The notes: a model not told the origin generated them from the letters alone. A DNA stretch of 64,000 nt from Neomesorhizobium sp963726065 (GCA_963726065.1 CAVSAU010000009.1:124001-188000); one strand, 5' to 3'; shown: positions 8,702-18,753, numbered from the stretch's first letter. Program-made: numbers and translations.

Positions 8702-10246
8702 ATGAGCGAAATGCCTACTTCCCCAAAATCAATGTCGAAGTCTCGTAGCCGCCTGTTGGCTGCCGCCGCGTCGATGGCCATAGCCGGCGCTATCGGCCTT
8801 GGCGCCGTTACCACCGGCACCGTGCCGGTGTTTGCCGAGGCGGTCCGTGTCGACGGCCCGCAGGCTCCGGGTTTTGCCGACGTCGTGCAGCGCGTCTCCC
8901 CCGCGGTGGTCAGCGTTCGCGTCAAGGCGAAGGTCCAGCCCGCCTCGGATGACGGCTCGGATATGTTTTCGGGTCCGCGCGGTTTCGAAGACCTGCCGAA
9001 CGACCACCCCTTGAAGCGCTTTTTCCGCGAGTTCCGCGGTGATGGCGACCAGGGCGGCGACCGCGATGGCCGGTTCAACCGTCGTGACCGTGCCCCGCGC
9101 CCGGTCTCCCAGGGCTCCGGCTTCTTCATCTCGGAAGACGGTTATCTCGTCACCAACAATCACGTGGTCGAGGGCGGTTCCGAGTTCACCGTCGCGATGG
9201 ACGATGGCGCCGAACTCGATGCCAAGCTGATCGGCACCGATCCGCGCACGGATCTTGCCGTTCTGAAGGTCGATGACAGCCGCAAGTTCACTTATGTCGC
9301 CTTTGCCGACGATGCGAAGGTTCGCGTCGGCGACTGGGTCGTCGCTGTCGGCAATCCGTTCGGTCTCGGCGGCACGGTGACGGCGGGCATCGTCTCGGCG
9401 CGCGGCCGTGACATCGGCGCCGGACCCTACGACGATTTCATCCAGATCGACGCCGCGGTGAACCGCGGTAACTCCGGCGGTCCGGCCTTCAACCTCAATG
9501 GCGAGGTCGTCGGCATCAACACCGCTATCTTTTCGCCGTCGGGCGGCAATGTCGGCATCGCCTTTGCTATCCCGGCCTCGACCGCCAAGCAGGTGGTCGG
9601 CGACCTGATGAAGGATGGCAGCGTACAGCGCGGCTTCCTCGGCGTGCAGATCCAGCCGGTCAATGCCGATATCGCCGAATCGCTCGGCCTCACCGGAACC
9701 AAGGGCGCGCTCGTCTCGCAGGCCGAAGCCGATACCCCGGCCACGAAGGCCGGCATCGTCGCCGGCGACGTGATCACTGCCGTCGACGGCAAGGAGGTCG
9801 CTTCGCCCAAGGAGCTCTCCCGCCTGATCGGCAACATGGCGCCGGGCAAGCCCGTCGACATCACCGTTTGGCGCAACGGCAAGTCCGAGTCGTTCAAAGT
9901 CGATCTCGGCACGCTGCCCAGCACCGACAAGCAGGCGAGCCTCGATCAGGGCGACGGCAAGGCTCCGGCCGCCGAATCGTTGGAAAGCCTCGGCCTGACA
10001 GTCTCGCCGGCCGACGATGGCAAGGGCCTCGTCGTCACCGACGTCGACCCGGAAAGCGATGCCGCAGACCGCGGCATCCAGGCAGGCGATGTCATCGTGG
10101 CGGTGAACTCCAAGGAAGTCAGCGGCTCCGCCGATGTCTCCGCGGCGATGGCCGACGCGGTCAAGGCTGGCCGCAAGGCTGTCCTCGTGCAGGTTACCCG
10201 CGACGATACCAGCCGCTTCGTGGCTCTGCCTGTCTCGAAGGGTTGA
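8702..10246 (+). CDS. degP: periplasmic serine protease DegP/HtrA
   Basis: This 514-residue Do-type protease and chaperone has an N-terminal export signal at about residues 15-46 and a trypsin-like domain with the triad His154 (TNNHVV), Asp184 (TDLAVLK) and Ser258 (GNSGGP). Two PDZ domains follow at about residues 298-390 and 415-500. The chosen ATG has GAAGAGG about 4 bases upstream. In-frame ATGs at 8711 and 8732 are alternatives. A basic, Asp/Arg-rich loop (DGDQGGDRDGRFNRRDR) precedes the catalytic domain. It degrades misfolded periplasmic proteins. A strong terminator follows, then a two-component pair, an order conserved around rhizobial degP. Confidence 0.93.
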   Translation: MSEMPTSPKSMSKSRSRLLAAAASMAIAGAIGLGAVTTGTVPVFAEAVRVDGPQAPGFADVVQRVSPAVVSVRVKAKVQPASDDGSDMFSGPRGFEDLPNDHPLKRFFREFRGDGDQGGDRDGRFNRRDRAPRPVSQGSGFFISEDGYLVTNNHVVEGGSEFTVAMDDGAELDAKLIGTDPRTDLAVLKVDDSRKFTYVAFADDAKVRVGDWVVAVGNPFGLGGTVTAGIVSARGRDIGAGPYDDFIQIDAAVNRGNSGGPAFNLNGEVVGINTAIFSPSGGNVGIAFAIPASTAKQVVGDLMKDGSVQRGFLGVQIQPVNADIAESLGLTGTKGALVSQAEADTPATKAGIVAGDVITAVDGKEVASPKELSRLIGNMAPGKPVDITVWRNGKSESFKVDLGTLPSTDKQASLDQGDGKAPAAESLESLGLTVSPADDGKGLVVTDVDPESDAADRGIQAGDVIVAVNSKEVSGSADVSAAMADAVKAGRKAVLVQVTRDDTSRFVALPVSKG

Positions 10247-10329
10247 GCGCTTCTTTTCGGGGCGGCGGTCATACCCCGGTCCGCCGGCCCGGACAAGAAG
10301 GAGCCGGTGCGTATGAGTTGTCCGGTTTC

Positions 10330-10369
10330 GACGGCAGCAGGTCCCATCGCCTGCTGCCGTCTTTCTTCG
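10330..10369 (+). terminator. Rho-independent terminator after degP
   Basis: A perfect 12-bp stem (GACGGCAGCAGG at 10330-10341, CCTGCTGCCGTC at 10350-10361) with an 8-base loop is followed by TTTCTT. It lies 84 bases past the degP stop. Confidence 0.85.
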
Positions 10370-10462
10370 ATGGCAGCACCTGCCGGCGCAGCGGGTAGGA
10401 AACCGCGGTTTTCTTGATCTGCGCAGCCGAAACAGGATTTCGGCTTTCGAAGCCACGCTCAA

Positions 10463-10550
10463 GAGCGGAATGCACTCAGGCTGAAACTGGCATTCCGCTC
10501 CGGCAGTTTGTTTAGCCGCATTTGTGCGACGCCAGGTGATTCCACCTGGC
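10463..10550. repeat. two adjacent perfect hairpins, likely dispersed intergenic element
   Basis: GAGCGGAATGC at 10463-10473 is exactly mirrored by GCATTCCGCTC at 10490-10500. GCCAGGTG at 10531-10538 is mirrored by CACCTGGC at 10543-10550 around the loop ATTC. The flanking text ending AAATGCTCTAG resembles the tails of RIME-like palindromic elements of rhizobial genomes. It lies directly upstream of the Shine-Dalgarno of the next gene, so the second hairpin would be in its 5' leader. Confidence 0.5.
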
Positions 10551-10576
10551 TGCAAAATGCTCTAGGAGGCAAAGTC

Positions 10577-11293
10577 ATGGGCTCCGCACCGTTCAAGGAT
10601 TTCGCGTATAAGGATCCAATGAAGATTCTGGTCATCGAAGACGACCGCGAGGCTGCCGACTATTTGCAGAAGGCTTTGTCCGAAGCGGGGCATACCGCGC
10701 ATCTGGCCTCCGATGGCGAGATGGGCTTCGCGATTGCCGACACCAACGAATATGACGTGCTGGTGGTCGACCGCATGTTGCCGCGTCGCGACGGGCTGTC
10801 GGTGATCGCCGAGCTTCGCGCACACGGCAACAAGACGCCGGTGCTGATCCTTTCGGCGCTCGGCGAGGTGGACGACCGGGTCACCGGCCTGCGCGCCGGC
10901 GGAGACGATTACCTCACCAAGCCTTATGCCTTTTCAGAATTGCTCGCCCGCGTCGAGGTGCTGAACAGGCGCGCCGGCGCCAAGGAGGTCGAGACTGTCT
11001 ACCGCAGCGGCGATCTGGAGCTCGACCGGCTGTCGCATACCGTGCGGCGGGCCGGCAAGGAGATCACCCTGCAGCCGCGCGAATTCCGCCTGCTTGAATA
11101 TCTGATGCGGCATGCCGGCCAGGTGGTCACCCGCACGATGCTGCTCGAAAACGTCTGGGACTATCATTTCGATCCCCAGACCAACGTCATCGACGTTCAC
11201 GTCTCGCGGCTGCGCGGCAAGATCGAAAAAGGTTTCGACAGCCCAGTCCTGCATACAGTTCGCGGCGCTGGCTACATGCTGAAGGCCGGCTGA
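10577..11293 (+). CDS. OmpR-family response regulator downstream of DegP
   Basis: This 238-residue regulator has a receiver domain with an acidic pair (VIEDDRE), phospho-acceptor Asp65 in VLVVDRML, and Lys in YLTKPYAF. A winged-helix domain follows (QPREFRLLEYLMRHAGQVVTRTMLLENVW, then TNVIDVHVSRLRGKI). The ATG at 10577 is chosen for its strong AGGAGG six bases upstream. An internal ATG at 10619 gives the more usual family N-terminus (MKILVIEDD). Its stop codon overlaps the start region of the cognate kinase gene. Linkage to degP suggests control of envelope stress, but targets cannot be read from the sequence. Confidence 0.9.
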   Translation: MGSAPFKDFAYKDPMKILVIEDDREAADYLQKALSEAGHTAHLASDGEMGFAIADTNEYDVLVVDRMLPRRDGLSVIAELRAHGNKTPVLILSALGEVDDRVTGLRAGGDDYLTKPYAFSELLARVEVLNRRAGAKEVETVYRSGDLELDRLSHTVRRAGKEITLQPREFRLLEYLMRHAGQVVTRTMLLENVWDYHFDPQTNVIDVHVSRLRGKIEKGFDSPVLHTVRGAGYMLKAG

Positions 11294-12749
11294 TGCTGGC
11301 AAAACTTTCGGCGATGATGCGGACAACGGCGGCGCGGCTTTCCGCGCTCTACCTGCTTCTGTTCGCGGTCTGCGCGGTGGTGCTGGTTTTCTATATGACG
11401 TCGCTCTCGGCCCGCATGCTTGCCGGCCAGACGATGGAGACGATCAATGAGGAAGTGCAAGGCCTGGCTCAGGCCTACCAGCGCGGCGGCCTGCCTTTTC
11501 TCGTGCGCACCATCGAGAGGCGGGCGCGCCAGCCCGGCGCCAATCTCTACCTGATCGCCGACCCCAACGGCCGCATCCTGTCCGGCAACGTGGAGAATCT
11601 GGAACCTGGCGTGCTGGAGGGAGACGGCTGGACCGAGCGGCCTTTTGCCTATCAGCGCTTCGGCGAGGGGGAGCGCGGCGGCGAACAGCGCAACACGGCC
11701 CTGGAATCCACCGCCCGCACCGGCCGACGCGCGCCACAACGCCATCGCGGTGGTGCTGCGCCTGCCCAATCAGATGATCATGCTGGTTGGCCGCGACCTT
11801 GGCGAACCCGAGCGCTTCCGCAGTGTCGTGCAGCGGGCGCTGATGTTCGCGCTCGGCATGATGGGCGTCGGCGCATTCCTGATCTGGTTCCTGGTCGGCA
11901 GGCGGGCACTGAAGCGCATCGACAGCGTTTCGGAAGCAAGCCGCGGCATCATGGAAGGCGACCTGACGCGCCGCCTGCCGGTGACCGGCGCCGGCGACGA
12001 ATTCGACCGCTTGTCCGAAAACCTCAACGCCATGCTGGGCAGGATCGGCACCCTCAACGAGGGCCTGAGGCAGGTTTCCGACAACATCGCGCACGATCTG
12101 AAGACGCCGCTGACCAGGCTGCGCAACCGTGCAGAGGCGGCACTCGCCGGCAAGCGCAAGCCGGCCGAATATCGCGAGACGCTGGAGGCGACCATTGCCG
12201 AATCCGACCAGCTTATCCGCACGTTCAACGCCATCCTGATGATTTCGCGGCTCGAGGCCGGCTATTCCGCCGAATCGGTGACCAAGGTCGACCTGGCCGA
12301 TGCGGTGCGGCGACGTGGTCGAGCTTTACGAGCCGGCCGCCGAAGATGTCGGCGTCGTCCTGGAGGCGTCGGTCGACGGCTCGTTCGTGGTCGACGGCAA
12401 CCGCGAGCTGATCGGCCAGGCCCTCTCCAACGTCGTCGACAATGCGATCAAATATTGCGCCGGCGCGTCCGAAAGTCCGCGCGTCGTGGTGTCGCTGGAG
12501 AAGGCGGCGTCAGAAATCCGTCTGCGCATTGCCGACAACGGGCCGGGCATTGCCGACGAGGCGGACCGGCAACGCGCCACCGAACGGTTCGTGCGCCTGG
12601 AGGAGAGCCGTTCGCAGCCGGGCTCGGGGCTCGGCCTCAGCCTTGCCAAGGCCGTCATTCGTTTTCATGGCGGGCAGCTTGATCTTTCCGACAACAATCC
12701 GGGATTATCCGTCACAATGGTGTTCCCGGACGCGAAAGGTGGCGAATGA
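11293..12749 (+). CDS. sensor histidine kinase paired with the preceding regulator (frameshifted)
   Basis: An N-terminal membrane helix (ALYLLLFAVCAVVLVFYM), a periplasmic domain, a second helix (ALMFALGMMGVGAFLIWFLVG) and a HAMP domain precede the H box (VSDNIAHDLKTPLTRL). Next come the N box (NVVDNAIKY), G1 (DNGPGIAD) and G2 (GSGLGLSLAKAV). The layout is that of an EnvZ/QseC-type kinase of about 485 residues. The frame slips by one near 11690-11705 and again near 12312, and reading through both gives one continuous kinase. Its stop overlaps the ATG of glnE, so kinase and glnE may be co-transcribed. Confidence 0.88.
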
Positions 12750-15712
12750 CGGTCGTTTCGGCAAAGCAGAAGCAAACGGGCGCGGGCTGGTTTGGCGCCA
12801 CGCTGCGCCAACTTGCTCCGCTCGATGCCGATGACGCCCGCCGGGAGCTCTCCGACATGGCGGAAGTCGCCACCGAAGGCGGCCTGACGCGCCTTGCCGG
12901 CCTCCTGGCGGGGAAAAGCGCGGCGGCCGATTTCCTCGGCGCAGTGTTCAATCTTTCGCCCTTCATGCGCGATTGCGCACGCCGCCAGCCGGAAATGCTC
13001 GACCGCCTGTTCGACATCGCGCTTGCGGACCGCCTGCAGGAGGTGCGCGCCGCGATCGGCCAATGCGCCAGCGCTGCCGAGGTTTCCGAAGCAAGCCTGA
13101 TGAAGGACCTGCGCATCCTCAAGACGGAGGCGCATTTCCTGATCGCGCTTTCCGAGCTCTCGGGCGAGGCGACGACCGAAACGACGGTCGGGCGGCTGGC
13201 GGACCTCGCCGATGCCTGCGTCAGCGCTGCCGTCGACTTCCTGCTCGGCGACGCCCACAGCCAGGGCAAGCTCAAGCTGCCGGATCCGAAAAATCCCGCC
13301 AAGGGCTCCGGCTGGATCGTGCTTGGCATGGGCAAGCTCGGCGCGCATGAACTCAACTTTTCGTCCGATATCGATCTGATCGTCTTCGTCGAACCGCATG
13401 CGCCGGCCATCACAGATCCCTTCGAGAGCGTCGACCTGTTTGCGCGCCTGACGCGCCGGCTGGTCCGCATCCTCCAGGATCGTACCGAGCACGGCTACGT
13501 CTTCCGCACCGATCTGCGGCTGCGCCCCGACCCCGGCTCGACGCCGCTCGCCATTCCGGTCGAGGCGGCGCTGAACTATTACGAGGGCCGCGGCCAGAAC
13601 TGGGAACGCGCCGCAATGATCAAGGCGCGGCCGGTTGCCGGCGACATCGAGGCCGGCCAGGCCTTCCTCAGGGAATTGCTGCCCTATGTCTGGCGCAAAT
13701 ACATGGACTACGCGGCGATCGCCGATGTCCATTCGATCAAACGCCAGATCCATGCCCACAAGGGGCACGGCGAAATCGCGGTCAAGGGACACAACGTGAA
13801 GCTCGGGCGCGGCGGCATCCGCGAGATCGAGTTTTTCGTGCAGACGCAGCAACTGATCGCCGGCGGGCGGTTTCGCGAACTGCGTGGCCGCGAGACCGTT
13901 CCGATGCTGAAGGCGCTCGAAGCGCATGGCTGGATCACGGCGGAAGCGCGCGATGCGCTGATTGCCCAATACTGGTTCCTGCGCAGCGTCGAGCATGCGA
14001 TCCAGATGGTCGCCGACGAGCAGACGCACACGCTGCCGGACGACGACGAGGGTATCGAGCGGATCGCCAGGATGCTGGGCTTCGCCGACGGCGAGGCGTT
14101 CGAAGCGGCGTTCCGCAAGTCGCTGCAACTGGTTGAGCGGCACTACGCCGCGTTGTTCGAGACAGCGCCGCAGCTCTCCGCCGGGATCGGCAATCTGGTT
14201 TTCACCGGCGATGTCGACGACCCCGACACGTTGCGGACGCTCGCCAATCTGGGCTTCCATCGGCCGAGCGACATCTGCCGGGTCATTCGCGGCTGGCACT
14301 TCGGCCGCTATCGCGCGACGCAATCGGCGGAAGCGCGCGAGCGCCTGACCGAACTGACGCCGGCGCTGCTCGGCGCTTTCGGCCAGACGAAGCGGGCCGA
14401 CGAGGCGCTGATGCGCTTCGACGAGTTCCTTGCAGGGTTGCCGGCTGGCATCCAGCTCTTCTCGCTGCTGCAATCCAATCCGGCGCTGCTGAAACTTCTG
14501 GCGACCATCATGGGCGCGGCACCCCGGCTCGCGGCCATCATCACACGGCGTCCACATGTGTTCGACGGGCTGCTCGACCCGCTTCTGCTGTCGGAACTGC
14601 CCGACCGGGCCTACCTGGCGGCGCGGCTGAGGGCGTTCCTCGACGGCATGGTTCTCTACGAAGAAATCCTCGACCGGCTGCGCATTTTCGCGGCGGAACA
14701 GAAATTCCTGATCGGCGTGCGCCTGCTTACCGGGTCGATCGAGCCGGCGCGCGCGGGCAGGGCCTTTTCGGATCTCGCCGACCTGACGATTGGCGCCGCC
14801 CTCGACGCGGTTGCCGACGAATTCGCGGTGCGACACGGCATGGTGCCGGGCGGCAGGGTGGTGATCCTCGGCATGGGCAAGCTTGGCAGCCGCGAACTGA
14901 CCGCGGGCTCCGATGTCGATCTGATCCTGCTCTACGATCACGACGAAGATGCCGAAGAATCCGACGGTGAAAAGCCGATGGCGCCGTCGCACTACTATTC
15001 GCGGCTGACCCAGCGGCTGATCGCGGCCGTTTCGGCGCCAACGGCGGAGGGCGTGCTTTACGAGCTCGATCTGCGGCTGCGCCCCTCCGGCAACAAAGGG
15101 CCGGTGGCGACGCATTTTTCGGCCTTCAGCAAATACCAGCGCAACGACGCCTGGACCTGGGAACACATGGCGCTGACGCGGGCGCGCGCGGTGGCGGGAG
15201 ACGAAAGCCTCGCAGCGGCGGTGGAAACCGAAGTCGAGGAAATCCTGGCGCTGCCGCGCGACCGGGCGAAGGTGGCCAGGGAGGCGGCCGAGATGCGCGC
15301 CATGATCGAGAAGGAGAAGCCGCCGCATGACAAATGGGACCTGAAGCTCATTGCGGGCGGGCTGATCGATCTCGAATTCATCGCGCAGTGTGCCGCCCTG
15401 ACCGGCCAGATTTCCGGTGCGTCGAGGGCCACCGGTACGCATGAGCTGCTCGCGCGCCTTGCGCCGGAGATGGCTGACGCCCAGATCAGGCACGAGCTTG
15501 TCGAGGCGCATGCGCTCTATTCGGCGCTGACACAGATGATCAGGCTGTGCCTCACCGGCGCGTTCGAGCCGGAAGATGTTCCGCCGGGCCTTTCGGACCT
15601 TCTGGTCGGAACGACCGATCTTCCGGATTTCCGCGTGTTGGAGGCACATGTCCAAGAGACGGCGCGGAGAGTGCGAAACGATTTCGACCTTCTGCTTCGT
15701 GGCGAGCGCTGA
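12746..15712 (+). CDS. glnE: glutamine synthetase adenylyltransferase / deadenylase
   Basis: GlnE reversibly adenylylates glutamine synthetase, controlled by PII, and so sets nitrogen assimilation. The 988-residue product has the expected two nucleotidyltransferase halves. The N-terminal half has GMGKLGAHELNFSSDIDLIVF followed by FRTDLRLRPDPGSTPLA. The C-terminal half has GMGKLGSRELTAGSDVDLILLYD followed by YELDLRLRPSGNKGPVA. These G-X-G/D-X-D repeats are the two catalytic metal sites. It starts at an ATG overlapping the upstream kinase stop by 4 bases. It is the longest gene in the window and has no frameshift at all, in contrast to several neighbours. Confidence 0.97.
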   Translation: MTVVSAKQKQTGAGWFGATLRQLAPLDADDARRELSDMAEVATEGGLTRLAGLLAGKSAAADFLGAVFNLSPFMRDCARRQPEMLDRLFDIALADRLQEVRAAIGQCASAAEVSEASLMKDLRILKTEAHFLIALSELSGEATTETTVGRLADLADACVSAAVDFLLGDAHSQGKLKLPDPKNPAKGSGWIVLGMGKLGAHELNFSSDIDLIVFVEPHAPAITDPFESVDLFARLTRRLVRILQDRTEHGYVFRTDLRLRPDPGSTPLAIPVEAALNYYEGRGQNWERAAMIKARPVAGDIEAGQAFLRELLPYVWRKYMDYAAIADVHSIKRQIHAHKGHGEIAVKGHNVKLGRGGIREIEFFVQTQQLIAGGRFRELRGRETVPMLKALEAHGWITAEARDALIAQYWFLRSVEHAIQMVADEQTHTLPDDDEGIERIARMLGFADGEAFEAAFRKSLQLVERHYAALFETAPQLSAGIGNLVFTGDVDDPDTLRTLANLGFHRPSDICRVIRGWHFGRYRATQSAEARERLTELTPALLGAFGQTKRADEALMRFDEFLAGLPAGIQLFSLLQSNPALLKLLATIMGAAPRLAAIITRRPHVFDGLLDPLLLSELPDRAYLAARLRAFLDGMVLYEEILDRLRIFAAEQKFLIGVRLLTGSIEPARAGRAFSDLADLTIGAALDAVADEFAVRHGMVPGGRVVILGMGKLGSRELTAGSDVDLILLYDHDEDAEESDGEKPMAPSHYYSRLTQRLIAAVSAPTAEGVLYELDLRLRPSGNKGPVATHFSAFSKYQRNDAWTWEHMALTRARAVAGDESLAAAVETEVEEILALPRDRAKVAREAAEMRAMIEKEKPPHDKWDLKLIAGGLIDLEFIAQCAALTGQISGASRATGTHELLARLAPEMADAQIRHELVEAHALYSALTQMIRLCLTGAFEPEDVPPGLSDLLVGTTDLPDFRVLEAHVQETARRVRNDFDLLLRGER

Positions 15713-15760
15713 CGCCGGCGATGGGCAAGCCGGGGCGCTTCCACTGCATCGGGGGTAACG

Positions 15761-16232
15761 GTGCAACAGGAGAAGACCAAGAAAACGTCCACCAAACTCG
15801 CGGTCGCCTTCGTGAGCCTGGCCAGCGTGATCGCAAGCGCGGCCTATGCCGACGATCAATCGGGCGACGGCCCGCGCCGCGGCATGATGATGCGTCTCAA
15901 CAAGGCCATCGACCAGAATGGCAGCAGCCTCACCTTCGACCAGTTCTCTGCGGCGATGGACACGCGGCTGAAGAAGATCGTTGCCGACAACGACGGCAAG
16001 GTGACGGTCGCGCGAGATCGCCGACGCACTCGAGAAGGCGCGTTTCGAGCGGATGGCCAAGCGCATCATCGCCCGCTACGAGGCCGACGGCGACGGCGCG
16101 CTGACGACCGGGGCGATCCAGGATCGCGAAAAGAAGATGTTTGCGCTGATGGACCGCAACAATGACGGCAAGGTCGTCAAGGAAGAGCTTCCGCGCCGCT
16201 GGAAAGACCGTCGCGGCAATGCCGACAACTGA
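15761..16232 (+). CDS. exported EF-hand calcium-binding protein (frameshifted)
   Basis: The start is GTG. An N-terminal signal sequence (LAVAFVSLASVIASAAYA) is followed by several EF-hand-like loops: ADNDGKVTVAEI, EADGDGALTTGAI and DRNNDGKVVKEEL, plus a degenerate one near IDQNGSSLTFDQF. One extra base near 16013 (after VTVA) shifts the frame. Corrected, the protein is about 156 residues and ends at TGA 16230-16232. Such small secreted EF-hand proteins are common in rhizobia and probably bind calcium in the periplasm. Their role is unknown. It is convergent with pleC. Confidence 0.7.
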
Positions 16233-16321
16233 CCGGTTTTGAGTTCTCCCCGCCGTTCGGTTCGAAGGGCGGGAAGGAGTGTAAAGCCAGGACAATTTCC
16301 TGATCGCAGGGCGGGAGTCCG

Positions 16322-18670
16322 TCAGGCGGCTGTCCTGAGTTTCCTCGTGGCGTTGCGGGCCGGCGGCTTGCGCACGGGGATGCGCACCGACACGATGGTT
16401 CCGACGCCCTGCCGGGATCGGATCTTCAGCGCGCCGCCATGCAATTCGGCCAGCGAGCGGGAAATCGCCAGCCCAAGGCCGGAACCGGTATGGTTTTTCG
16501 AGAACTGGTTCTGCACCTGCTCGAACGGCCGTCCGAGCTTGCTCAACGCCTCCTTGGGAATGCCGCAGCCATTGTCCTCGATGCTGAGCATCATGGCCCC
16601 CGAGACGTTGCGGGCGCGCACCATGATCTGACCGCCTTGCCCGGTGAACTTGACGGCGTTGGACAGAAGGTTGAGCGCGATCTGCTTGACCGCGCGGCGG
16701 TCGGCAAACAGCGTCATCTTGTCGGCGATCCTGGTTTCGACGGTGATCGACTTCTCTGCAGCCTGCAGGGACACCACCCGCACCGTCTCGCGGATCAGCG
16801 GGCAAAGGTCGATTTCCTCGCGGTCCATCGAGAACTGGCCGGCTTCGATCTTCGACATGTCGAGGATGTCGTTGATGACGCCGAGCAGATAATTGCCGCT
16901 GGAATGGATGTCGCTGACATACTCCTTATAGCGGTCGGAGCCGAGCGGTCCGAACAGCGACGACTGCATGAGTTCGGAAAAGCCGATGATCGCATTGAGC
17001 GGTGTCCGGAGCTCGTGCGACATGTTGGCGAGGAACTCCGATTTCGCCCGGTTTGCCGCTTCGGCGCGCTCGGTTTCCTTCATGTATTTCCGGTTGAGGT
17101 CGACCAGTTCGCGGGCGCGCTCCTGCTCGGCCTTGCGCGCCAGGCTGAGGTCGTGGATCGTCGCCATCAGGCGTCGTTCGCTGTCGACCAGCTTTTCCTG
17201 GTGCTGTTTCATCTGCGTGATGTCGGAACCCACCGACACGGTACCGCCGTCACGGGTCCGCAACTCGTTAACCTGCAGCCAGCGGCCGTCGGCCAGTTGA
17301 CGTTCGAAGGTCGCCGCGCCACGCGGCCCATTGGCGTTGGCCAGCCGCCGTTCGGAGGCCAGCGGGAGCATCTTTTCCTCCAGCACCTCGCGGCTGGCGC
17401 CCGGCGCGACATCGCGTTCGCTGAGCCCGCTGTCCTGCTGGTATTTGGTGTTGCACATCACCAGCCGGTTGGCGGCATCCCACAGCACGAAGGATTCCGT
17501 GATGTTCTCGATGGCGGTGCGAAGCCTGAGGTCGGCCACTTCCGAGAGTTGCGCGAGATTGCGCTGCTCGGTGACGTCGACGGCAATGCCGATGAGCTGG
17601 ATTTCCGAGGCGTCGGGGTCGACCACCTGGGCGCGCGCCCGCACCCAGATCCACTGGCCGTTGGCGTGCTTCATGCGGAATATCTGGTCGATATTGTCGA
17701 CCTCGCGCGACACGATACGGTTGGCGAGGTGGAAGAGGTCGCCGTCCTCGGCATGGATGATCTCGGCCACTTCGCCAAACGACAGCATCGTGTCGCAGTA
17801 CTCGTAGCCGAGCATGTCGTACATCGAGCGCGACCAGTACATCTTGCCGCGCACCATGTCCCAGTCCCACAGGCCGCAGCGGCCGCGCACCAGCGCGAGG
17901 TCGATGCGCTGATGCGCTTCGAGGTAGATGCGGTCGGCGGCGCGCGCCCGCGCCGCCTGGCTGAAATAGGCGTAGAGAATGACGATCAGGATGCCCGACG
18001 TCAGCACGAACAGCGAGACGTTGAGCGAAACGGTCTTGCGCCACTCCGCAAACACCGCGTCCTGCGAAATCAGCGCGACGGCCGCGCCGTCCCGGTTGTC
18101 GGTGAGGCCGACCGCGGCAAACCAGTCGGCGCCGTCGATGGTCACGTCGATGACGCCGGCGCGCTGGCCGAACATGAACAGGGGCTGCCCGCCGCCGATC
18201 AGTGACGGCAGCGACTTGCCTTCGAGTTGCACCGACTCCGGCGTCGCCGCCAGCACCGTGAAGGAGCGGTCGGTCACCGCGAGGATGTAGCGGTCGCCCA
18301 TCGCGCCATGCTGCCCGGTCCGTTGCAGCAGGTCCTGACGCACGCCGGGCAGCGGATCGCCATCGGCCTTTGCCAGCATCAGGGCGTTGACGAGTTCGCC
18401 GGCGGCGAGGCCAAGCACCGCCTTGGCATTGCGCTCGACGTCGTCGCGCCATGCCAGCAACGACATCGCGCGGGCGGCGCTAACCACCAGCAGGAAGATG
18501 ACGATGAGCGTCGGGATGGACCGTCGCAAGAGAGGCTCCGCTGCGAGCAGCTTCTGGTAGGCGGGTTCGGCGATGATGCGCGCATGGCCAGCGAGATTGC
18601 CCTCGCGACGGCGCTTTCGCCGAGAAAAAATCCACCCTCCGGCCGCGAGCCACGCGTCCGCCTTTGCCAT
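16322..18670 (-). CDS. pleC: PAS-domain sensor histidine kinase, PleC-type cell-cycle kinase
   Basis: This is a 782-residue membrane kinase with an N-terminal membrane helix after a basic patch (RRSIPTLIVIFLLVVSAARAM), a periplasmic sensor of about 220 residues, and a second helix (NVSLFVLTSGILIVILYAYF). PAS domains follow at about residues 245-385 and 390-510 (CGLWDWDMVRGKMYWSRSMYDMLGY; ENITESFVLWDAANRLVMCN), then a coiled linker and a kinase core with His552 in MSHELRTPLNAI. N, G1 and G2 boxes are intact (NLLSNAVKFTG, EDNGCGIP, GSGLGLAIS). The HSSGNYLLGVINDILDMSKIEAG segment and position beside glnE match PleC of rhizobia, a kinase/phosphatase for DivK. The start was set at the ATG preceded by GGGGAG. 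Confidence 0.78.
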   Translation of the reverse strand: MAKADAWLAAGGWIFSRRKRRREGNLAGHARIIAEPAYQKLLAAEPLLRRSIPTLIVIFLLVVSAARAMSLLAWRDDVERNAKAVLGLAAGELVNALMLAKADGDPLPGVRQDLLQRTGQHGAMGDRYILAVTDRSFTVLAATPESVQLEGKSLPSLIGGGQPLFMFGQRAGVIDVTIDGADWFAAVGLTDNRDGAAVALISQDAVFAEWRKTVSLNVSLFVLTSGILIVILYAYFSQAARARAADRIYLEAHQRIDLALVRGRCGLWDWDMVRGKMYWSRSMYDMLGYEYCDTMLSFGEVAEIIHAEDGDLFHLANRIVSREVDNIDQIFRMKHANGQWIWVRARAQVVDPDASEIQLIGIAVDVTEQRNLAQLSEVADLRLRTAIENITESFVLWDAANRLVMCNTKYQQDSGLSERDVAPGASREVLEEKMLPLASERRLANANGPRGAATFERQLADGRWLQVNELRTRDGGTVSVGSDITQMKQHQEKLVDSERRLMATIHDLSLARKAEQERARELVDLNRKYMKETERAEAANRAKSEFLANMSHELRTPLNAIIGFSELMQSSLFGPLGSDRYKEYVSDIHSSGNYLLGVINDILDMSKIEAGQFSMDREEIDLCPLIRETVRVVSLQAAEKSITVETRIADKMTLFADRRAVKQIALNLLSNAVKFTGQGGQIMVRARNVSGAMMLSIEDNGCGIPKEALSKLGRPFEQVQNQFSKNHTGSGLGLAISRSLAELHGGALKIRSRQGVGTIVSVRIPVRKPPARNATRKLRTAA

Positions 18671-18723
18671 AACCGGCTCCCCAACCTGGTTTTCTGTTGA
18701 CGATCCGGAAACGCCGCACATCC

Positions 18724-18753
18724 GAATCTACAGTAAAGAATCAAACGTGATTC
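18724..18753. promoter_or_regulatory. cluster of three GANTC (CcrM) sites upstream of pleC
   Basis: GAATC at 18724-18728, GAATC at 18738-18742 and GATTC at 18749-18753 lie within 30 bases, 54-83 bases before the pleC start codon. In alphaproteobacteria GANTC is methylated by CcrM and read by GcrA, which times cell-cycle gene transcription. I did not see a CtrA box (TTAA-N7-TTAA) beside it. Confidence 0.5.

Noticed and set aside
8729..10555. A 608-codon antisense frame across degP
   Set aside because: It has low-complexity Asp/Gly/Ala/Arg composition typical of an antisense shadow, and crosses the terminator and intergenic hairpins.
12665..16069. A 1134-codon open frame antisense to glnE
   Set aside because: It is the shadow of glnE on the opposite strand in GC-rich DNA. 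Its translation is Arg/Gly/His-rich with no family features, while the plus strand encodes an unmistakable GlnE.
16439..18205. A 588-codon plus-strand frame across pleC
   Set aside because: It is a mirror of the kinase coding sequence, with no ribosome site or recognisable domain.
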